From positions 1 through 56,898 of the forward strand of contig CAMKZU010000011.1 of the NCBI GenBank assembly GCA_946477855.1: 56,898 nt of DNA, in the 5' to 3' direction. Positions within the stretch are counted from its first letter, which is position 1; each line of letters starts with the position of its first letter. Below, piece after piece: positions 18,630-28,431 of the stretch. This stretch comes from an uncultured Lactobacillus sp. (lineage in GTDB: Bacteria > Bacillota > Bacilli > Lactobacillales > Lactobacillaceae). The position numbers and the translations under genes were made by a program. The notes beneath the pieces were generated by a model. The model did not search any database. It was not told the DNA's origin and saw only the letters and a list, made by a program, of their open reading frames with translations.

Positions 18630-19997
18630 ATGAAAATGCAACTGGCAGAAATAGCCAAAGCAATTAATTCAAAGTGTGAGGGTAACGAGCAAACTGTTAT
18701 TACTTCTGTTGCCTTTGATTCAAGAGAGATCGCTGCGGGTGGCTTGTTTGTACCGCTAAAAGGTGAACGGGATGGTCATGACTTTATTAATAGTGCTATC
18801 AGTAATGGTGCTAGTGCGACATTATGGCAAAAAGGTCATCCGAACAAGCCTGATAATATCGCTGTCTTAGAAGTAGAAGATCCTCTCAAGAGTATGCAGC
18901 AATTGGCACAGTACTATTTAAATAAGGTAAATCCTACTGTTGTTGGCATTACCGGTTCAAATGGTAAAACAACTACTAAAGATATGACAGCAGCAGTTTT
19001 AGCTAAAAGGTTCAATGTCCATAAAACTGACGCTAACTTCAATAATGAAATTGGTGTACCCATGACTATCTTAGATATGAAACCAAATACAGAAATTCTG
19101 GTTTTAGAAATGGGTATGGATCATGCTGGGCAATTACACCAATTGAGTGAATTGACTCACCCTGATGTCACTGTTATTACCATGATTGGTGAGGCTCACA
19201 TTGAATTTCTTGGTTCACGTGCTGGAATTGCAGATGCTAAAATGGAAATTACGGATTTTTTACGTGAAGACGGCGAATTAATATATAACGGTGATGAACC
19301 GCTTTTACGTGAAAGAGCTGCTAAAATAAAACAAGCAAAAGTTACATTTGGTTTTGCAAAAAATGATACAGTTTATGCAACAGGTTATCGCAGCTATAAA
19401 CACCATGCTACTTTTACAGTCAATAACTCTGAACGTAAATTTTCCATTCCAATGATTGGTAAACATAATGTTTCTAACGCGCTGTCTGCTATTTGTGTCG
19501 GACGTCATTTTGGTGAAAGCGATGAAGAAATTGCTTGCGCTTTAGAAAAATTTACCCCGACCGCAAACAGAATGGAATGGGAAAAAGGCGATGTAGGTGA
19601 GGACATTATGAGTGATGTCTACAATTCCAATCCTACTGCCGTGCGTGCTGTGATAACCAGTTTTGGGCAGATTCAGGTTCCTGCTGGAAGCCGTAGAATT
19701 GCCGTTTTGGGCGATATGCTGGAACTAGGGCCAAGATCAGCTGCACTTCATGCTGGGTTAGCAGATTGTTTAGACCCGCAGGTAATTAATGAAGTTTACC
19801 TGTTTGGTACAGAAATGAAACATCTGGCTGAAGCATTAAAAAGCAGTTACGATCCCGAAAATTTGCATTATTACACCCAAGACGAAATGCAACACATGAT
19901 TGCAGATTTAAAAAATGATATTAAGCCAAACGACATAGTAGTCTTAAAAGGTTCGCACGGAATGCACCTTGAAAAAGTAGTTGAACGGCTTAGGTAA
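18630..19997 (+). CDS. murF: UDP-N-acetylmuramoyl-tripeptide--D-alanyl-D-alanine ligase
   Basis: This 455-residue Mur ligase adds D-Ala-D-Ala to UDP-MurNAc-tripeptide in the cytoplasm, the last soluble step of peptidoglycan precursor synthesis. The N-terminal domain carries VAFDSREIAAGGLFVPLKG. The P-loop is GITGSNGKTTTKD (about residues 109-121), and the central domain has NFNNEIGVP and EMGMDHAGQL. The C-terminal domain has DVYNSNPTAVRA and VLGDMLELG. I chose ATG 18630 (MKMQLAEIAKAI), which follows AGGAGAG, over a TTG 18 bases earlier. alr is nearby, so D-Ala synthesis and use lie close together. The helicase gene follows after ten bases. Confidence 0.95.
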   Translation: MKMQLAEIAKAINSKCEGNEQTVITSVAFDSREIAAGGLFVPLKGERDGHDFINSAISNGASATLWQKGHPNKPDNIAVLEVEDPLKSMQQLAQYYLNKVNPTVVGITGSNGKTTTKDMTAAVLAKRFNVHKTDANFNNEIGVPMTILDMKPNTEILVLEMGMDHAGQLHQLSELTHPDVTVITMIGEAHIEFLGSRAGIADAKMEITDFLREDGELIYNGDEPLLRERAAKIKQAKVTFGFAKNDTVYATGYRSYKHHATFTVNNSERKFSIPMIGKHNVSNALSAICVGRHFGESDEEIACALEKFTPTANRMEWEKGDVGEDIMSDVYNSNPTAVRAVITSFGQIQVPAGSRRIAVLGDMLELGPRSAALHAGLADCLDPQVINEVYLFGTEMKHLAEALKSSYDPENLHYYTQDEMQHMIADLKNDIKPNDIVVLKGSHGMHLEKVVERLR

Positions 19998-20007
19998 GGA
20001 GAATTTA

Positions 20008-21492
20008 GTGAAATTTTCAGAATTAGGTTTAAAAGATGAGCTTTTAAAAGCAATTAAGCGTTCGGGCTTTGAGGAAGCCACGCCAATACAGGAACAAACA
20101 ATTCCTTTGGCTTTAGCTGGTAGGGACGTGATTGGTCAAGCTCAAACCGGTACCGGTAAAACAGCAGCTTTCGCATTGCCGATTTTGCAGAATTTGGATA
20201 AACATAATAAGGTAATCCAAGCATTAATTATTGAACCAACAAGGGAACTTGCTATTCAAACCCAGGAAGAACTTTTTAGACTGGGGCGCGATGAAAATGC
20301 GCGTGTACAGGTTGTATATGGCGGTGCCGATATTGGTCGCCAAATTCGCTCTTTGAAAAATCATGTGCCGGCTATTTTAGTTGGTACGCCGGGACGTTTG
20401 CTCGATCACTTAAAACGCAAGACTATTAATTTAGAAAATGTTAATACCATTGTTTTAGATGAAGCTGATGAAATGCTGGACATGGGTTTTATCCAAGACA
20501 TTGAAAGTATTTTAAGTTACGTTAAAAATCGCAAACAAACCTTGTTGTTTAGTGCCACGATGCCTAAGCCGATTTTGAACATCAGTGAAAAGTTCATGAA
20601 CAATCCTGAAATTGTGCGCATTAAAACTAAGGAATTAACTGCTGATTTAATAGACCAATATTTCGTCCGTGCTAAGGATGCAGAAAAATTCGACATAATG
20701 TGCCGGTTGATTGATGTTGAAAGTCCTGATTTGGCAGTAGTCTTTGTCAGGACTAAACGTAGAGTTGATGAAGTCACAAGAGGACTGCAAGCACGTGGCT
20801 ATAATGCTGCCGGTATTCACGGTGATTTGTCACAGGCTCGTAGAATTACTGTATTAAAAAGATTCCGTGCCGGTAAGTTGGATATCCTAGTTGCTACAGA
20901 TGTGGCTGCCCGGGGATTAGATATTTCTGGTGTGACCCATGTTTACAACTATGATATTCCTCAAGATCCTGATTCTTATGTTCACCGTATCGGTCGTACT
21001 GGACGTGCTGGTCAAAATGGTTGCTCAATTACTTTTGTTACACCAAATGAAATTGGCTACATGAGAACAATTGAACAGCTGACTAAGAAGAAAATGACAC
21101 CGCTGCGTCCACCATCTGATGATCAAGCGTTGCGCGGTCAACTTAAAGTCGCAAAGTCCAAGATTGAAGATATCATGAAAGAGGACTTATCTAAATATAC
21201 TGATGATGCGGACGAGTTATTAGAAAATTATTCTGCGGTTGATTTAGTTTCTGCTTTTCTTAAAAACTTGTCTAAGGATTCTTCCAATATTGAAGTTAAG
21301 ATTAGTTCCGAAAAACCATTGCCGTATAAGGGCAATGGTCGTGGTGGCAGAGGCCGTGGTCGTTATAATCGTGGTAAGAATAGTCGCGGCAGTTATCGTG
21401 GCGGCAGCCGCAGCCGTGGAAGTTATCGCGGCGGACATTCAAGAAGATCCGGCAATGGTCATAATTTTGTGATTAAGAACAAAAAAGATTAA
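20008..21492 (+). CDS. cshA: DEAD-box ATP-dependent RNA helicase CshA-type
   Basis: This 494-residue cytoplasmic helicase unwinds RNA in ribosome assembly and mRNA decay. The Q motif (GFEEATPIQEQTI), motif I (AQTGTGKT), Ia (PTRELAIQ), II (DEAD), III (SAT) and VI (HRIGRTGR) are all present in order within the first 350 residues. The tail after about residue 440 is rich in Gly, Arg and Ser (GRGGRGRGRYNRG), a basic RNA-binding tail as in CshA. I chose GTG 20008, preceded by AAGGAG, which gives MKFSELGL, the usual family start. An upstream TTG would overlap murF. Confidence 0.94.
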   Translation: MKFSELGLKDELLKAIKRSGFEEATPIQEQTIPLALAGRDVIGQAQTGTGKTAAFALPILQNLDKHNKVIQALIIEPTRELAIQTQEELFRLGRDENARVQVVYGGADIGRQIRSLKNHVPAILVGTPGRLLDHLKRKTINLENVNTIVLDEADEMLDMGFIQDIESILSYVKNRKQTLLFSATMPKPILNISEKFMNNPEIVRIKTKELTADLIDQYFVRAKDAEKFDIMCRLIDVESPDLAVVFVRTKRRVDEVTRGLQARGYNAAGIHGDLSQARRITVLKRFRAGKLDILVATDVAARGLDISGVTHVYNYDIPQDPDSYVHRIGRTGRAGQNGCSITFVTPNEIGYMRTIEQLTKKKMTPLRPPSDDQALRGQLKVAKSKIEDIMKEDLSKYTDDADELLENYSAVDLVSAFLKNLSKDSSNIEVKISSEKPLPYKGNGRGGRGRGRYNRGKNSRGSYRGGSRSRGSYRGGHSRRSGNGHNFVIKNKKD

Positions 21493-21502
21493 CGATTTTA
21501 CT

Positions 21503-21536
21503 AAAAAAGGGTTGCAACAATTTACAACTCTTTTTT
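21503..21536 (+). terminator. Terminator after cshA
   Basis: AAAAAAGGGTTG pairs with CAACTCTTTTTT (one G-U pair), and the right arm ends in the T tract. Confidence 0.8.
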
Positions 21537-21571
21537 AATATTATAAATTTCTATACTAAGAGGTAAATAAA

Positions 21572-21925
21572 ATGATTGTTGGAGTCGGTGTAGACGTTGT
21601 TGAAGTTGAACGGATCAAAAAAATTGTCGCTAAAGGTGATAACTTCGCCCGCAAGGCTTTAACGCCAAACGAATTTGCACAGTATGAGAAACTAGCTGGA
21701 AAACGGAAAGTTGAATATTTAGGTGGCCGCTTTTCCCTTAAAGAATCTTTTGTAAAAGCTTTAGGCATAGGTTTTGGTAAAGGTGTAGGCTTACAGGATA
21801 TTGAAACTTTGTGGGATGAATTGGGGCACCCAGTTACAACATCTAGCAAATTTACCGGCAAGATTTTCCCAAGTATCAGCCACGATCATCATGAAATAGT
21901 AACATTAATTGTGTTGGAGAAGTAA
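21572..21925 (+). CDS. acpS: Holo-[acyl-carrier-protein] synthase
   Basis: This 117-residue enzyme transfers phosphopantetheine from CoA to apo-ACP, switching on fatty acid synthesis. [12 protein letters not shown] holds the Mg-binding Asp 8, and [15 protein letters not shown] holds the second metal-binding Glu in the typical F-x-x-K-E-x-x-x-K-A pattern. The ending [16 protein letters not shown] is also conserved. Length is normal. AAGAGG precedes the ATG. It lies just upstream of alr, the usual acpS-alr pair in Firmicutes. Confidence 0.96.
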   Translation: MIVGVGVDVVEVERIKKIVAKGDNFARKALTPNEFAQYEKLAGKRKVEYLGGRFSLKESFVKALGIGFGKGVGLQDIETLWDELGHPVTTSSKFTGKIFPSISHDHHEIVTLIVLEK

Positions 21926-21926
21926 A

Positions 21927-23054
21927 ATGGTTCCAGGATTCCATAGACCGGCAGCTATATATGTTGATTTAGCTGCAATTAGACAAAATATTGAACAAGA
22001 AATTGAGCACTTGCAGCCTGGGCAGAAATTATTTGCCGTAGTAAAGGCTAATGCCTATGGTCATGGTGCAGTCAGAATTGCCCAAGAAGCTGTAAAAGCA
22101 GGAGCCAACGGCTTTTGTGTTGCTATACTAGACGAAGCTTTAGAACTTAGGCGGGCAGGAATAATTGCACCAATTTTAGTATTAGGCGTGACCCAACCGG
22201 AATATGCGGCTCTTGCTGCAGCTAACGGTATTTCTTTGACTGTTCCCAGTTTAAAGTGGCTCAAAGACGCACAAACTAAGCTTGCAGGAAATAATTTACA
22301 GTTAAAAATTCATCTGGCAGTTGATTCAGGCATGGGGCGTATTGGTTTTAGCGAAGATAGTGAATTTAATGCAGCAAATGATTTTCTATTAAATAATCCC
22401 AATTTTGATGTTGAGGGGATGTTCACCCATTTTGCTTCAGCTGATAGTGCAGATGATACTTATTTTCAAGGTCAAGTTGACAGATTTACACACTTTAAAA
22501 AGTTACTTAAAGTAAAACCAAGATGGATTCACGTTGATAATACTGCTGCTAGTGTTTTTAATAAAAAAGTTCATAGCGATCTGGTACGCTTTGGTATTGG
22601 AATTTATGGTCTAAACCCTTCTTCAAACCCTACAAGTCCTGATTTACCAGTTCAAATTAAATTGAAGCCGGCACTATCATTTGTGAGTGAATTAGTTCAG
22701 GTCCACACAATACATCAAGGGCAGGGCGTCGGCTATGGTTCAACTTACATCGCTGATAAGGATCAAATTATTGGCACGGTACCAGTGGGCTATGCTGACG
22801 GCTTTATCCGTAAATTTCAAGGCTTCAAGATTAAAGTTGGTAACGAATTTTGTCCAATTGTTGGCAGGGTCTGCATGGATCAACTTATGGTGCTATTACC
22901 CTATGAAATGGCAGTGGGAACTAAAGTGGTTCTGATTTCTAATAATCCGGCAGCGCCTAATTCAATCAAAAAAGCTGCTGATTATGTTGACAGTATTCAT
23001 TATGAAGTGGCTTGCCTACTTGATGACCGCTTACCCCGCAAATATTATAATTAA
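21927..23054 (+). CDS. alr: Alanine racemase
   Basis: This 375-residue PLP enzyme interconverts L- and D-alanine for peptidoglycan and teichoic acid. The PLP Lys is in [10 protein letters not shown] (about residue 39) and the second catalytic Tyr lies in VGYGSTY (about residue 270). [18 protein letters not shown] and GRVCMDQLM are family motifs. The start is ATG 21927 with TTGGAGAAG upstream, one base after the acpS stop. An in-frame start 18 bases earlier would overlap acpS. A terminator follows. Confidence 0.96.
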   Translation: MVPGFHRPAAIYVDLAAIRQNIEQEIEHLQPGQKLFAVVKANAYGHGAVRIAQEAVKAGANGFCVAILDEALELRRAGIIAPILVLGVTQPEYAALAAANGISLTVPSLKWLKDAQTKLAGNNLQLKIHLAVDSGMGRIGFSEDSEFNAANDFLLNNPNFDVEGMFTHFASADSADDTYFQGQVDRFTHFKKLLKVKPRWIHVDNTAASVFNKKVHSDLVRFGIGIYGLNPSSNPTSPDLPVQIKLKPALSFVSELVQVHTIHQGQGVGYGSTYIADKDQIIGTVPVGYADGFIRKFQGFKIKVGNEFCPIVGRVCMDQLMVLLPYEMAVGTKVVLISNNPAAPNSIKKAADYVDSIHYEVACLLDDRLPRKYYN

Positions 23055-23088
23055 AAAAACATTGCACTTCTTCTTGCAATGTTTTTTA
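23055..23088. terminator. Bidirectional terminator between alr and the CBS-ACT gene
   Basis: AAAACATTGCA pairs with TGCAATGTTTT, with T residues on the plus side and A residues before the stem, so it can act on both strands of this convergent pair. Confidence 0.85.
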
Positions 23089-23108
23089 TGTCTTTAATTA
23101 GTTATTAT

Positions 23109-23816
23109 CTAATTATTTTCGTCTTGGTTAACGTAAACGCCAGGATTTTCATCGCTCATTAATGTCATTCCTGCTTGCAGATCTTCAATTTCAGCAACCA
23201 CATAGCCTTTGCGCTCAAGCCTTTTAACGATTTCTTTTAGTGTGTCCTCGCCTACACCGGCAGGCAAAGTAAATAAAATGCGTCTGACAGAATTATCACT
23301 TTTTCCCGCTGTTGAAGCATCTAAACTCATAACACCGGCAATGGCAGAGAACTTACTAATGATTCTGGTCATTTTAGCTAAATTACCGCGTGAATTATCA
23401 GTTAATACTGTAAGGACATAAGAACCGTTTTTAATGTTCCAAGCATCTGACAGCATATCAAGTAATCTTGAGTGAGTTAGTATCCCATAAAACTTGTTTT
23501 CTTCATCTAAAACCGAAATGTAGGGCAAATCTTTAATTGTGAAGAAAACTTTAAAAAATGGCGAATTAACTTTTATTGTTTTGGTAGCATTTTTTAATAA
23601 ATAAGTTACCGGCAAGTTCATGTCTTTACCCTGTGACTTATGGCGGTATATATGCATCTTGTAAATATTACCGCGGAAAATAGTACCAGTATCATCTAAA
23701 ATTGGCACACATCTGAAGCCAGAATCCTCTAAAATTTTAAGTGCTTCTGCAAGAGTAGCGTGTTCGTTAACTGTAGTTAAATAATCTTTTTTAATAACTA
23801 AAGATTTGATAAGCAT
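23109..23816 (-). CDS. CBS-pair and ACT domain protein
   Basis: This 235-residue protein begins with two CBS motifs. The first (residues 1-60) has NEHATLAEALKILEDSGFRCVPILDD, and the second (about 75-125) has NSPFFKVFFTIKDLPYISVLDEENKFYGILTHSRLL. From about 130 there is an ACT-like domain (SYVLTVLTDNSRGNLAKMTRIISKFSAIAGVMSLDAS), repeated in part by LPAGVGEDTLKEIVKRLERKGYVVAEIED. CBS pairs bind adenine nucleotides, in some Firmicutes cyclic di-AMP. ACT domains bind amino acids. A sensor role is therefore likely, but neither ligand nor partner is known. The layout is like AcuB-type proteins. It is monocistronic. Confidence 0.8.
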   Translation of the reverse strand: MLIKSLVIKKDYLTTVNEHATLAEALKILEDSGFRCVPILDDTGTIFRGNIYKMHIYRHKSQGKDMNLPVTYLLKNATKTIKVNSPFFKVFFTIKDLPYISVLDEENKFYGILTHSRLLDMLSDAWNIKNGSYVLTVLTDNSRGNLAKMTRIISKFSAIAGVMSLDASTAGKSDNSVRRILFTLPAGVGEDTLKEIVKRLERKGYVVAEIEDLQAGMTLMSDENPGVYVNQDENN

Positions 23817-24040
23817 GAAACTGCCTCCGTAAAAAAATAAATCTCAATGATTATATCATAAAAAGAATAATGATTAAATAAAAATGAAAATAAAATCATC
23901 AATTAAATAAATTTTAGCACGTGCTACTTAATTTAAAAAGCTTATTTTATGCAATGAAATTAAAGTGTAATAGTCTTTGCCAAAATCAAGCGTTGTGATT
24001 GTGCTATCATTAAATACGACTAAAAATAAGGGGAATTTAG

Positions 24041-24607
24041 ATGAAAATTATAGCAGGTCTGGGTAATCCAGGCAAAAAATATGACGGCACGAAACATAAT
24101 ACCGGTTTTATGGCTTTAAATTATTTTTTACAAAAAAATTCTTTAACTTTAGAACGGGAAAAGTTTGAAGGCAAATATACTAAGCAAAAAATTGCTGGCA
24201 ATGATGTTATTTTGCTTGAGCCGCAGACTTTTATGAACGATTCTGGTCGTTCGGTGGCGCAATTTGCCCGTTTCTTTAAGGTTAACCCGCAAGACATACT
24301 AATAATTCATGATGACATGGACATGCCTTTAAGTAAAATCCGTATCCGTGCAAATGGCAAGTCAGGCGGTCATAATGGTATTAAGAGTATTATTCGTGAT
24401 TTAGGTACCAGTGATTTTAACCGCCTAAAAATTGGTATCAGACACCCAGATAACGTGACAGAAGCGAGTGTAGTTTCTTGGGTACTTTCACAGTTTAATA
24501 CGGAACAACAAAAGTTAATGGATACTGCTTATGTCACAGCCAGTGAAGTTATTTCTGATTTCATAGCTGGAAGGAGCAGCCAATATTTGATGAATAAATA
24601 CAATTAA
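24041..24607 (+). CDS. pth: Peptidyl-tRNA hydrolase
   Basis: This 188-residue enzyme frees tRNA from peptidyl-tRNA dropped by ribosomes. GLGNPGKKYDGTKHNTGF holds the catalytic His, QTFMNDSGRSV and IIHDDMDMPLSKIR the substrate-site Asn and Asp, and SGGHNGIKSII the second Asn. Length is normal. The ATG follows AAGGGG. Stop and the next ATG are one base apart, so it is coupled to mfd, the same pth-mfd order as in Bacillus. Confidence 0.97.
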   Translation: MKIIAGLGNPGKKYDGTKHNTGFMALNYFLQKNSLTLEREKFEGKYTKQKIAGNDVILLEPQTFMNDSGRSVAQFARFFKVNPQDILIIHDDMDMPLSKIRIRANGKSGGHNGIKSIIRDLGTSDFNRLKIGIRHPDNVTEASVVSWVLSQFNTEQQKLMDTAYVTASEVISDFIAGRSSQYLMNKYN

Positions 24608-24608
24608 A

Positions 24609-27600
24609 ATGCGTTTAACAGAAATAATAGCCAAAGATCATGATCTGACAGATTTTATTAATAGAACTACTACAGTTAAAAATTCACTAATCACCGGTGC
24701 TAATGCCGGTGCTTTTGACATGCTCTTGTGTCAGATTGTAATGACTCTGGCAAGACCGTTAATTTTACTGGAAGAAAACGAGAATAAGGCTCAGAAAATC
24801 TATAGTGAATTAGTCCAGCTTTTGCCTGAAGAAAGCGTGCAGATTTTTCCAGTAGATGCTACAATTGCGACTCAAACTGCTGTTACCTCACCAGATGAGT
24901 TGAGCAGCCGTATTCAGGCTTTAAATTTTTTGCTGAGCGCAGAAAAGGGAGTGGTGGTCGCTACTCCCCAAGCTTTGCAATATAAATTATCTGCTCCAAC
25001 AGACTACCAAGCAGCAAGACGTGAATTTAAGTCGGGAAAAGAATTTGATTTATCTGAATTAACAAGTTGGTTAGTCCAAGCGGGTTTTCGGCGAGAAAAT
25101 TTGGTTGCGAAGCCGGGTGAATTCGCATTACGAGGAGATATTTTGGATATTTATCCTCTTGATCGTGAAAGTCCCGTGAGAATAGAATTCTTTGGTGATG
25201 AAATTGACACTATCAAGGAATTTGACCTTGCCAGTCAAAGAAGCCAAAAGCAAATTGATCACTTATTTGTATCTGCAGCTCAGGACCGTGTTTTTACTAA
25301 AAGCGACTTTGAGCGCGCTGCTAAGATGATCAGAAAAGCAGTGGCAGATGCTCCTGCACCTGAAAAAAATGTCAGTGAGCATTTTGCTGACGCTTTAGCT
25401 GAGTTAGATAATGGCTTTTTGCCCCAAAATTACGCTTTTTTAGTTGATTTTTTAATTGACAAGCCGCGCAGTTTACTTGACTACTTGTCAAATACTGGTT
25501 TGGTAATGTTAGACGATTGGCCATTAATAAATCAAGCCGTTAAGACGGTGGATCAGCAGAATCAGGGCTTTATTGATGATGAGTTAAAGACTGGTGCGAT
25601 GATTCCCGGACAGAGTTTGAGGAGCGATTTTCACAAGGTCTGGGGCAAAGATGAGCATAATCATATCTACTTTTCATTATTTCAACGCAGTATCGGTAGA
25701 ATAAAACTGGGTCAGTTGTTTGACTGGCAAACTAGAGAACCCGAACAGTTCTTCAGTCAAATGCCCCTGATTAAGTCTGAAATCGAATCATTTCAAAAAA
25801 AGGGTCAGACCGTTATTTTGCAAGCTGACAATAATAAAAGAGCTAAGCAAATCAGTCAAACAATGGCTGAATTTGGTATGGATGTGCCAATAGTGAACCC
25901 TGCCGATTTAAGTGAAAAGCAGACCCAAATTACAGTGGGCTTTTTCGCTAGTGGTTTTACCTTACCTAATAATAATTTAGTTTATTTAACTGAACACGAG
26001 CTTTTTAATAAAGTAACTCATCACAATCGCAGAATTAGAACTTTAGAAAATGCGCAAAGATTGCGTAGTTATACCGAACTAAAGCCGGGAGATTACGTTG
26101 TTCATGTTAATCATGGTATTGGTCGCTTTGAAGGGATCAAGACTTTAGAAAATAACGGGGTCAAACGCGACTACATTACCATTACCTATCAACATGGCGA
26201 TCAATTATTTGTTCCGGCTGACCAGTTGAAGTTGGTGCAAAAATATGTCGCTTCAGAAGGTAAAAGACCACACGTCAACAAACTCGGTGGCAGTGAATGG
26301 GCTAAGACTAAAAGTCGTGTGCAGTCGAAAGTTGAAGATATTGCCGATGAATTAATTGATCTTTATGCTAAGAGAGAATCGGAAAAAGGGTTTGCCTTTT
26401 CAAAAGATGATGATTTACAGCGCCAATTTGAGGATGCTTTTCCTTATGTGGAAACGCCGGATCAGTTGCGGTCAATTAAAGAAATAAAACATGATATGGA
26501 GCAAGATAAACCCATGGACCGCTTACTAGTAGGGGATGTGGGTTTTGGCAAGACCGAAGTAGCGCTCAGGGCAGCTTTTAAAGCTATTGAAGATAATAAA
26601 CAAGTAGCATTTTTGGTGCCTACTACTATTTTGGCGCAACAACATTATGAAACCATTCAGGATCGTTTTAAGAATTTTCCTGTTAATTATGCTGTCTTGT
26701 CCCGTTTTCAAACTCCAGCTGAAGCTAAAAAAATTACTGCAGGTTTAAAGACGGGTAAAATTGACTTAGTAGTTGGCACACACAGGTTATTGTCAAAAGA
26801 TGTGCAATTCAAAGACTTGGGCTTGCTGATAGTTGACGAGGAGCAACGATTTGGGGTGAAGCATAAAGAAAGGCTAAAGGAATTAAAAGCTAATATTGAT
26901 GTTCTTACATTGACCGCTACGCCTATTCCGCGGACTTTGCACATGTCTATGGTTGGTGTGCGCGACCTTTCAGTTATGGAGACGCCCCCTTCTAATAGGT
27001 ACCCCATTCAAACTTATGTAATGGAGCAAATCCCAAGTGTTGTTAAAGATGCCTGCTTGCGGGAGATGGAACGCGGCGGTCAGGTGTTTTACCTGCATAA
27101 TCGTGTGGGGGATATTGATGATGTGGTTACTGAACTAGAAAACTTAATTCCTACGGCAAGAATTGTCAGTGTGCATGGTCGGATGAGCAAGAACTTGATG
27201 GAAGATATTTTATATCGTTTCTTAAACCGTGAATTTGATATTTTAGTCACTACCACCATAATTGAAACAGGTATTGATATGCCCAACGTTAATACTATGA
27301 TTGTTGAGAATGCTGATCATTATGGCTTGAGTCAACTCTACCAATTGCGCGGTCGGATTGGTCGCAGCGCCCGCTTAGCTTATGCTTATTTCTTATATCA
27401 ACCTAACAAGGTGCTAACAGAAATTGGTGAAAAGCGTTTAGACGCAATACGTGATTTTACTGAACTGGGTTCCGGTTTTAAAATAGCGATGCGAGATTTA
27501 GCTATCCGCGGGGCCGGCAATATGTTAGGATCACAGCAACATGGCTTCATTGATAGTGTTGGTTACGACCTATATTCTCAAATGCTGGCTGATGCTATTA

Positions 27601-28103
27601 AAAATCGTAAGACTAAGAAGAAAGTCAAAAAAAGCAATACTGAAATTGATTTGGGTCTTGAAGCATATATTCCAGATAATTATATTGGTGACCAAGAGGA
27701 AAAAATTGAATTTTATAAGAAGATAAAATCTTCAAGTGCTGCTGACATAGTGCAAATTCAGGATGAATTGATTGATCGTTTTGGAAATTATCCAAAACCG
27801 GTTGAAAATTTATTGGCAATTTCCGCATTAAAATCCGAGGCTGATTTGGCCCAAGTACGCAATATTACTAAAATAAGTGCCAATCAGATAAAAATCGAAT
27901 TTGCAAGAGCAGCTTCTGATGAACTAAAAGGACCAAATATTTTTAAAGCACTGGAACATGTTTCATTTAAAGCTAAAATCAACCTGACTCCATCTAAGAG
28001 AATGGTTGTGTTGCTGGAATTGCCTACTAATATAAATAACCGGCAACTAATCAATAATTTAATTACTTTTATGACTGCAGCAAGTGATATTATTCAAAGA
28101 TAA
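24609..28103 (+). CDS. mfd: Transcription-repair coupling factor
   Basis: This 1164-residue translocase removes RNA polymerase stalled at DNA lesions and recruits UvrA. The UvrB-like N-terminal module includes FRRENLVAKPGEFALRGDILDI. The RNA polymerase-interacting domain starts with LKPGDYVVHVNHGIGRFEG (about residues 490-510). The RecG-like motor has Walker A GDVGFGKTE (about 640), DEEQRFGVKHKE (about 745), TATPIPRTL and the QLRGRIGRS motif VI. Length is standard. It lies in the pth-mfd-rqcP-divIC block and starts immediately after pth. Confidence 0.96.
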   Translation: MRLTEIIAKDHDLTDFINRTTTVKNSLITGANAGAFDMLLCQIVMTLARPLILLEENENKAQKIYSELVQLLPEESVQIFPVDATIATQTAVTSPDELSSRIQALNFLLSAEKGVVVATPQALQYKLSAPTDYQAARREFKSGKEFDLSELTSWLVQAGFRRENLVAKPGEFALRGDILDIYPLDRESPVRIEFFGDEIDTIKEFDLASQRSQKQIDHLFVSAAQDRVFTKSDFERAAKMIRKAVADAPAPEKNVSEHFADALAELDNGFLPQNYAFLVDFLIDKPRSLLDYLSNTGLVMLDDWPLINQAVKTVDQQNQGFIDDELKTGAMIPGQSLRSDFHKVWGKDEHNHIYFSLFQRSIGRIKLGQLFDWQTREPEQFFSQMPLIKSEIESFQKKGQTVILQADNNKRAKQISQTMAEFGMDVPIVNPADLSEKQTQITVGFFASGFTLPNNNLVYLTEHELFNKVTHHNRRIRTLENAQRLRSYTELKPGDYVVHVNHGIGRFEGIKTLENNGVKRDYITITYQHGDQLFVPADQLKLVQKYVASEGKRPHVNKLGGSEWAKTKSRVQSKVEDIADELIDLYAKRESEKGFAFSKDDDLQRQFEDAFPYVETPDQLRSIKEIKHDMEQDKPMDRLLVGDVGFGKTEVALRAAFKAIEDNKQVAFLVPTTILAQQHYETIQDRFKNFPVNYAVLSRFQTPAEAKKITAGLKTGKIDLVVGTHRLLSKDVQFKDLGLLIVDEEQRFGVKHKERLKELKANIDVLTLTATPIPRTLHMSMVGVRDLSVMETPPSNRYPIQTYVMEQIPSVVKDACLREMERGGQVFYLHNRVGDIDDVVTELENLIPTARIVSVHGRMSKNLMEDILYRFLNREFDILVTTTIIETGIDMPNVNTMIVENADHYGLSQLYQLRGRIGRSARLAYAYFLYQPNKVLTEIGEKRLDAIRDFTELGSGFKIAMRDLAIRGAGNMLGSQQHGFIDSVGYDLYSQMLADAIKNRKTKKKVKKSNTEIDLGLEAYIPDNYIGDQEEKIEFYKKIKSSSAADIVQIQDELIDRFGNYPKPVENLLAISALKSEADLAQVRNITKISANQIKIEFARAASDELKGPNIFKALEHVSFKAKINLTPSKRMVVLLELPTNINNRQLINNLITFMTAASDIIQR

Positions 28104-28112
28104 GGAGAAAAT

Positions 28113-28355
28113 ATGAGAATTGATAAATTTTTAAAAGTATCCCGCTTGGTTAAAAGACGACCGGTGGCTAAGGAAATGGCGGATCAAGGTCGAATTAAAG
28201 TGAATGACCACGTAGTCAAATCCAGTTATGACGTCAAGATTGGTGACATCATTGAAGTAGGTTATGGGTCAAAACAAGTTAAAGCTAAGGTTTGTGCTAT
28301 TAAAGAAACAACCAAAAAAGCCGAAGCCAGTGAACTATACGAATTGCAAAATTAG
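28113..28355 (+). CDS. rqcP: S4-domain RNA-binding protein, RqcP/YabO type
   Basis: This 80-residue protein is almost entirely an S4 domain: MRIDKFLKVSRLVKRRPVAKEMADQGRIKVN and DIKIGDIIEV-like residues. In Bacillus the homologue RqcP (YabO) acts with RqcH to add alanine tails to stalled nascent chains on the 50S subunit. The place between mfd and divIC is the same as in Bacillus, which supports orthology. RBS AAGGAG precedes the ATG. The functional assignment rests on synteny and family, not on experiment in this organism. Confidence 0.85.
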   Translation: MRIDKFLKVSRLVKRRPVAKEMADQGRIKVNDHVVKSSYDVKIGDIIEVGYGSKQVKAKVCAIKETTKKAEASELYELQN

Positions 28356-28366
28356 TCTTTTCTTTA

Positions 28367-28395
28367 ATGACATTTTTAGGTGGTCTTGCTATAAT
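28367..28395 (+). promoter_or_regulatory. Promoter upstream of divIC
   Basis: ATGACA (28367-28372), a 17-base spacer and a perfect TATAAT (28390-28395), about 37 bases before the divIC start. Confidence 0.65.
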
Positions 28396-28431
28396 TAAAA
28401 TAGTATTGTTTTGGTAATAGAGGTCGAAATT

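Noticed and set aside
21244-21472. Alanine/valine-rich frames on both strands in the cshA tail
   Set aside because: They are shadows of the Gly/Arg repeat coding of the helicase tail and have no ribosome binding site.
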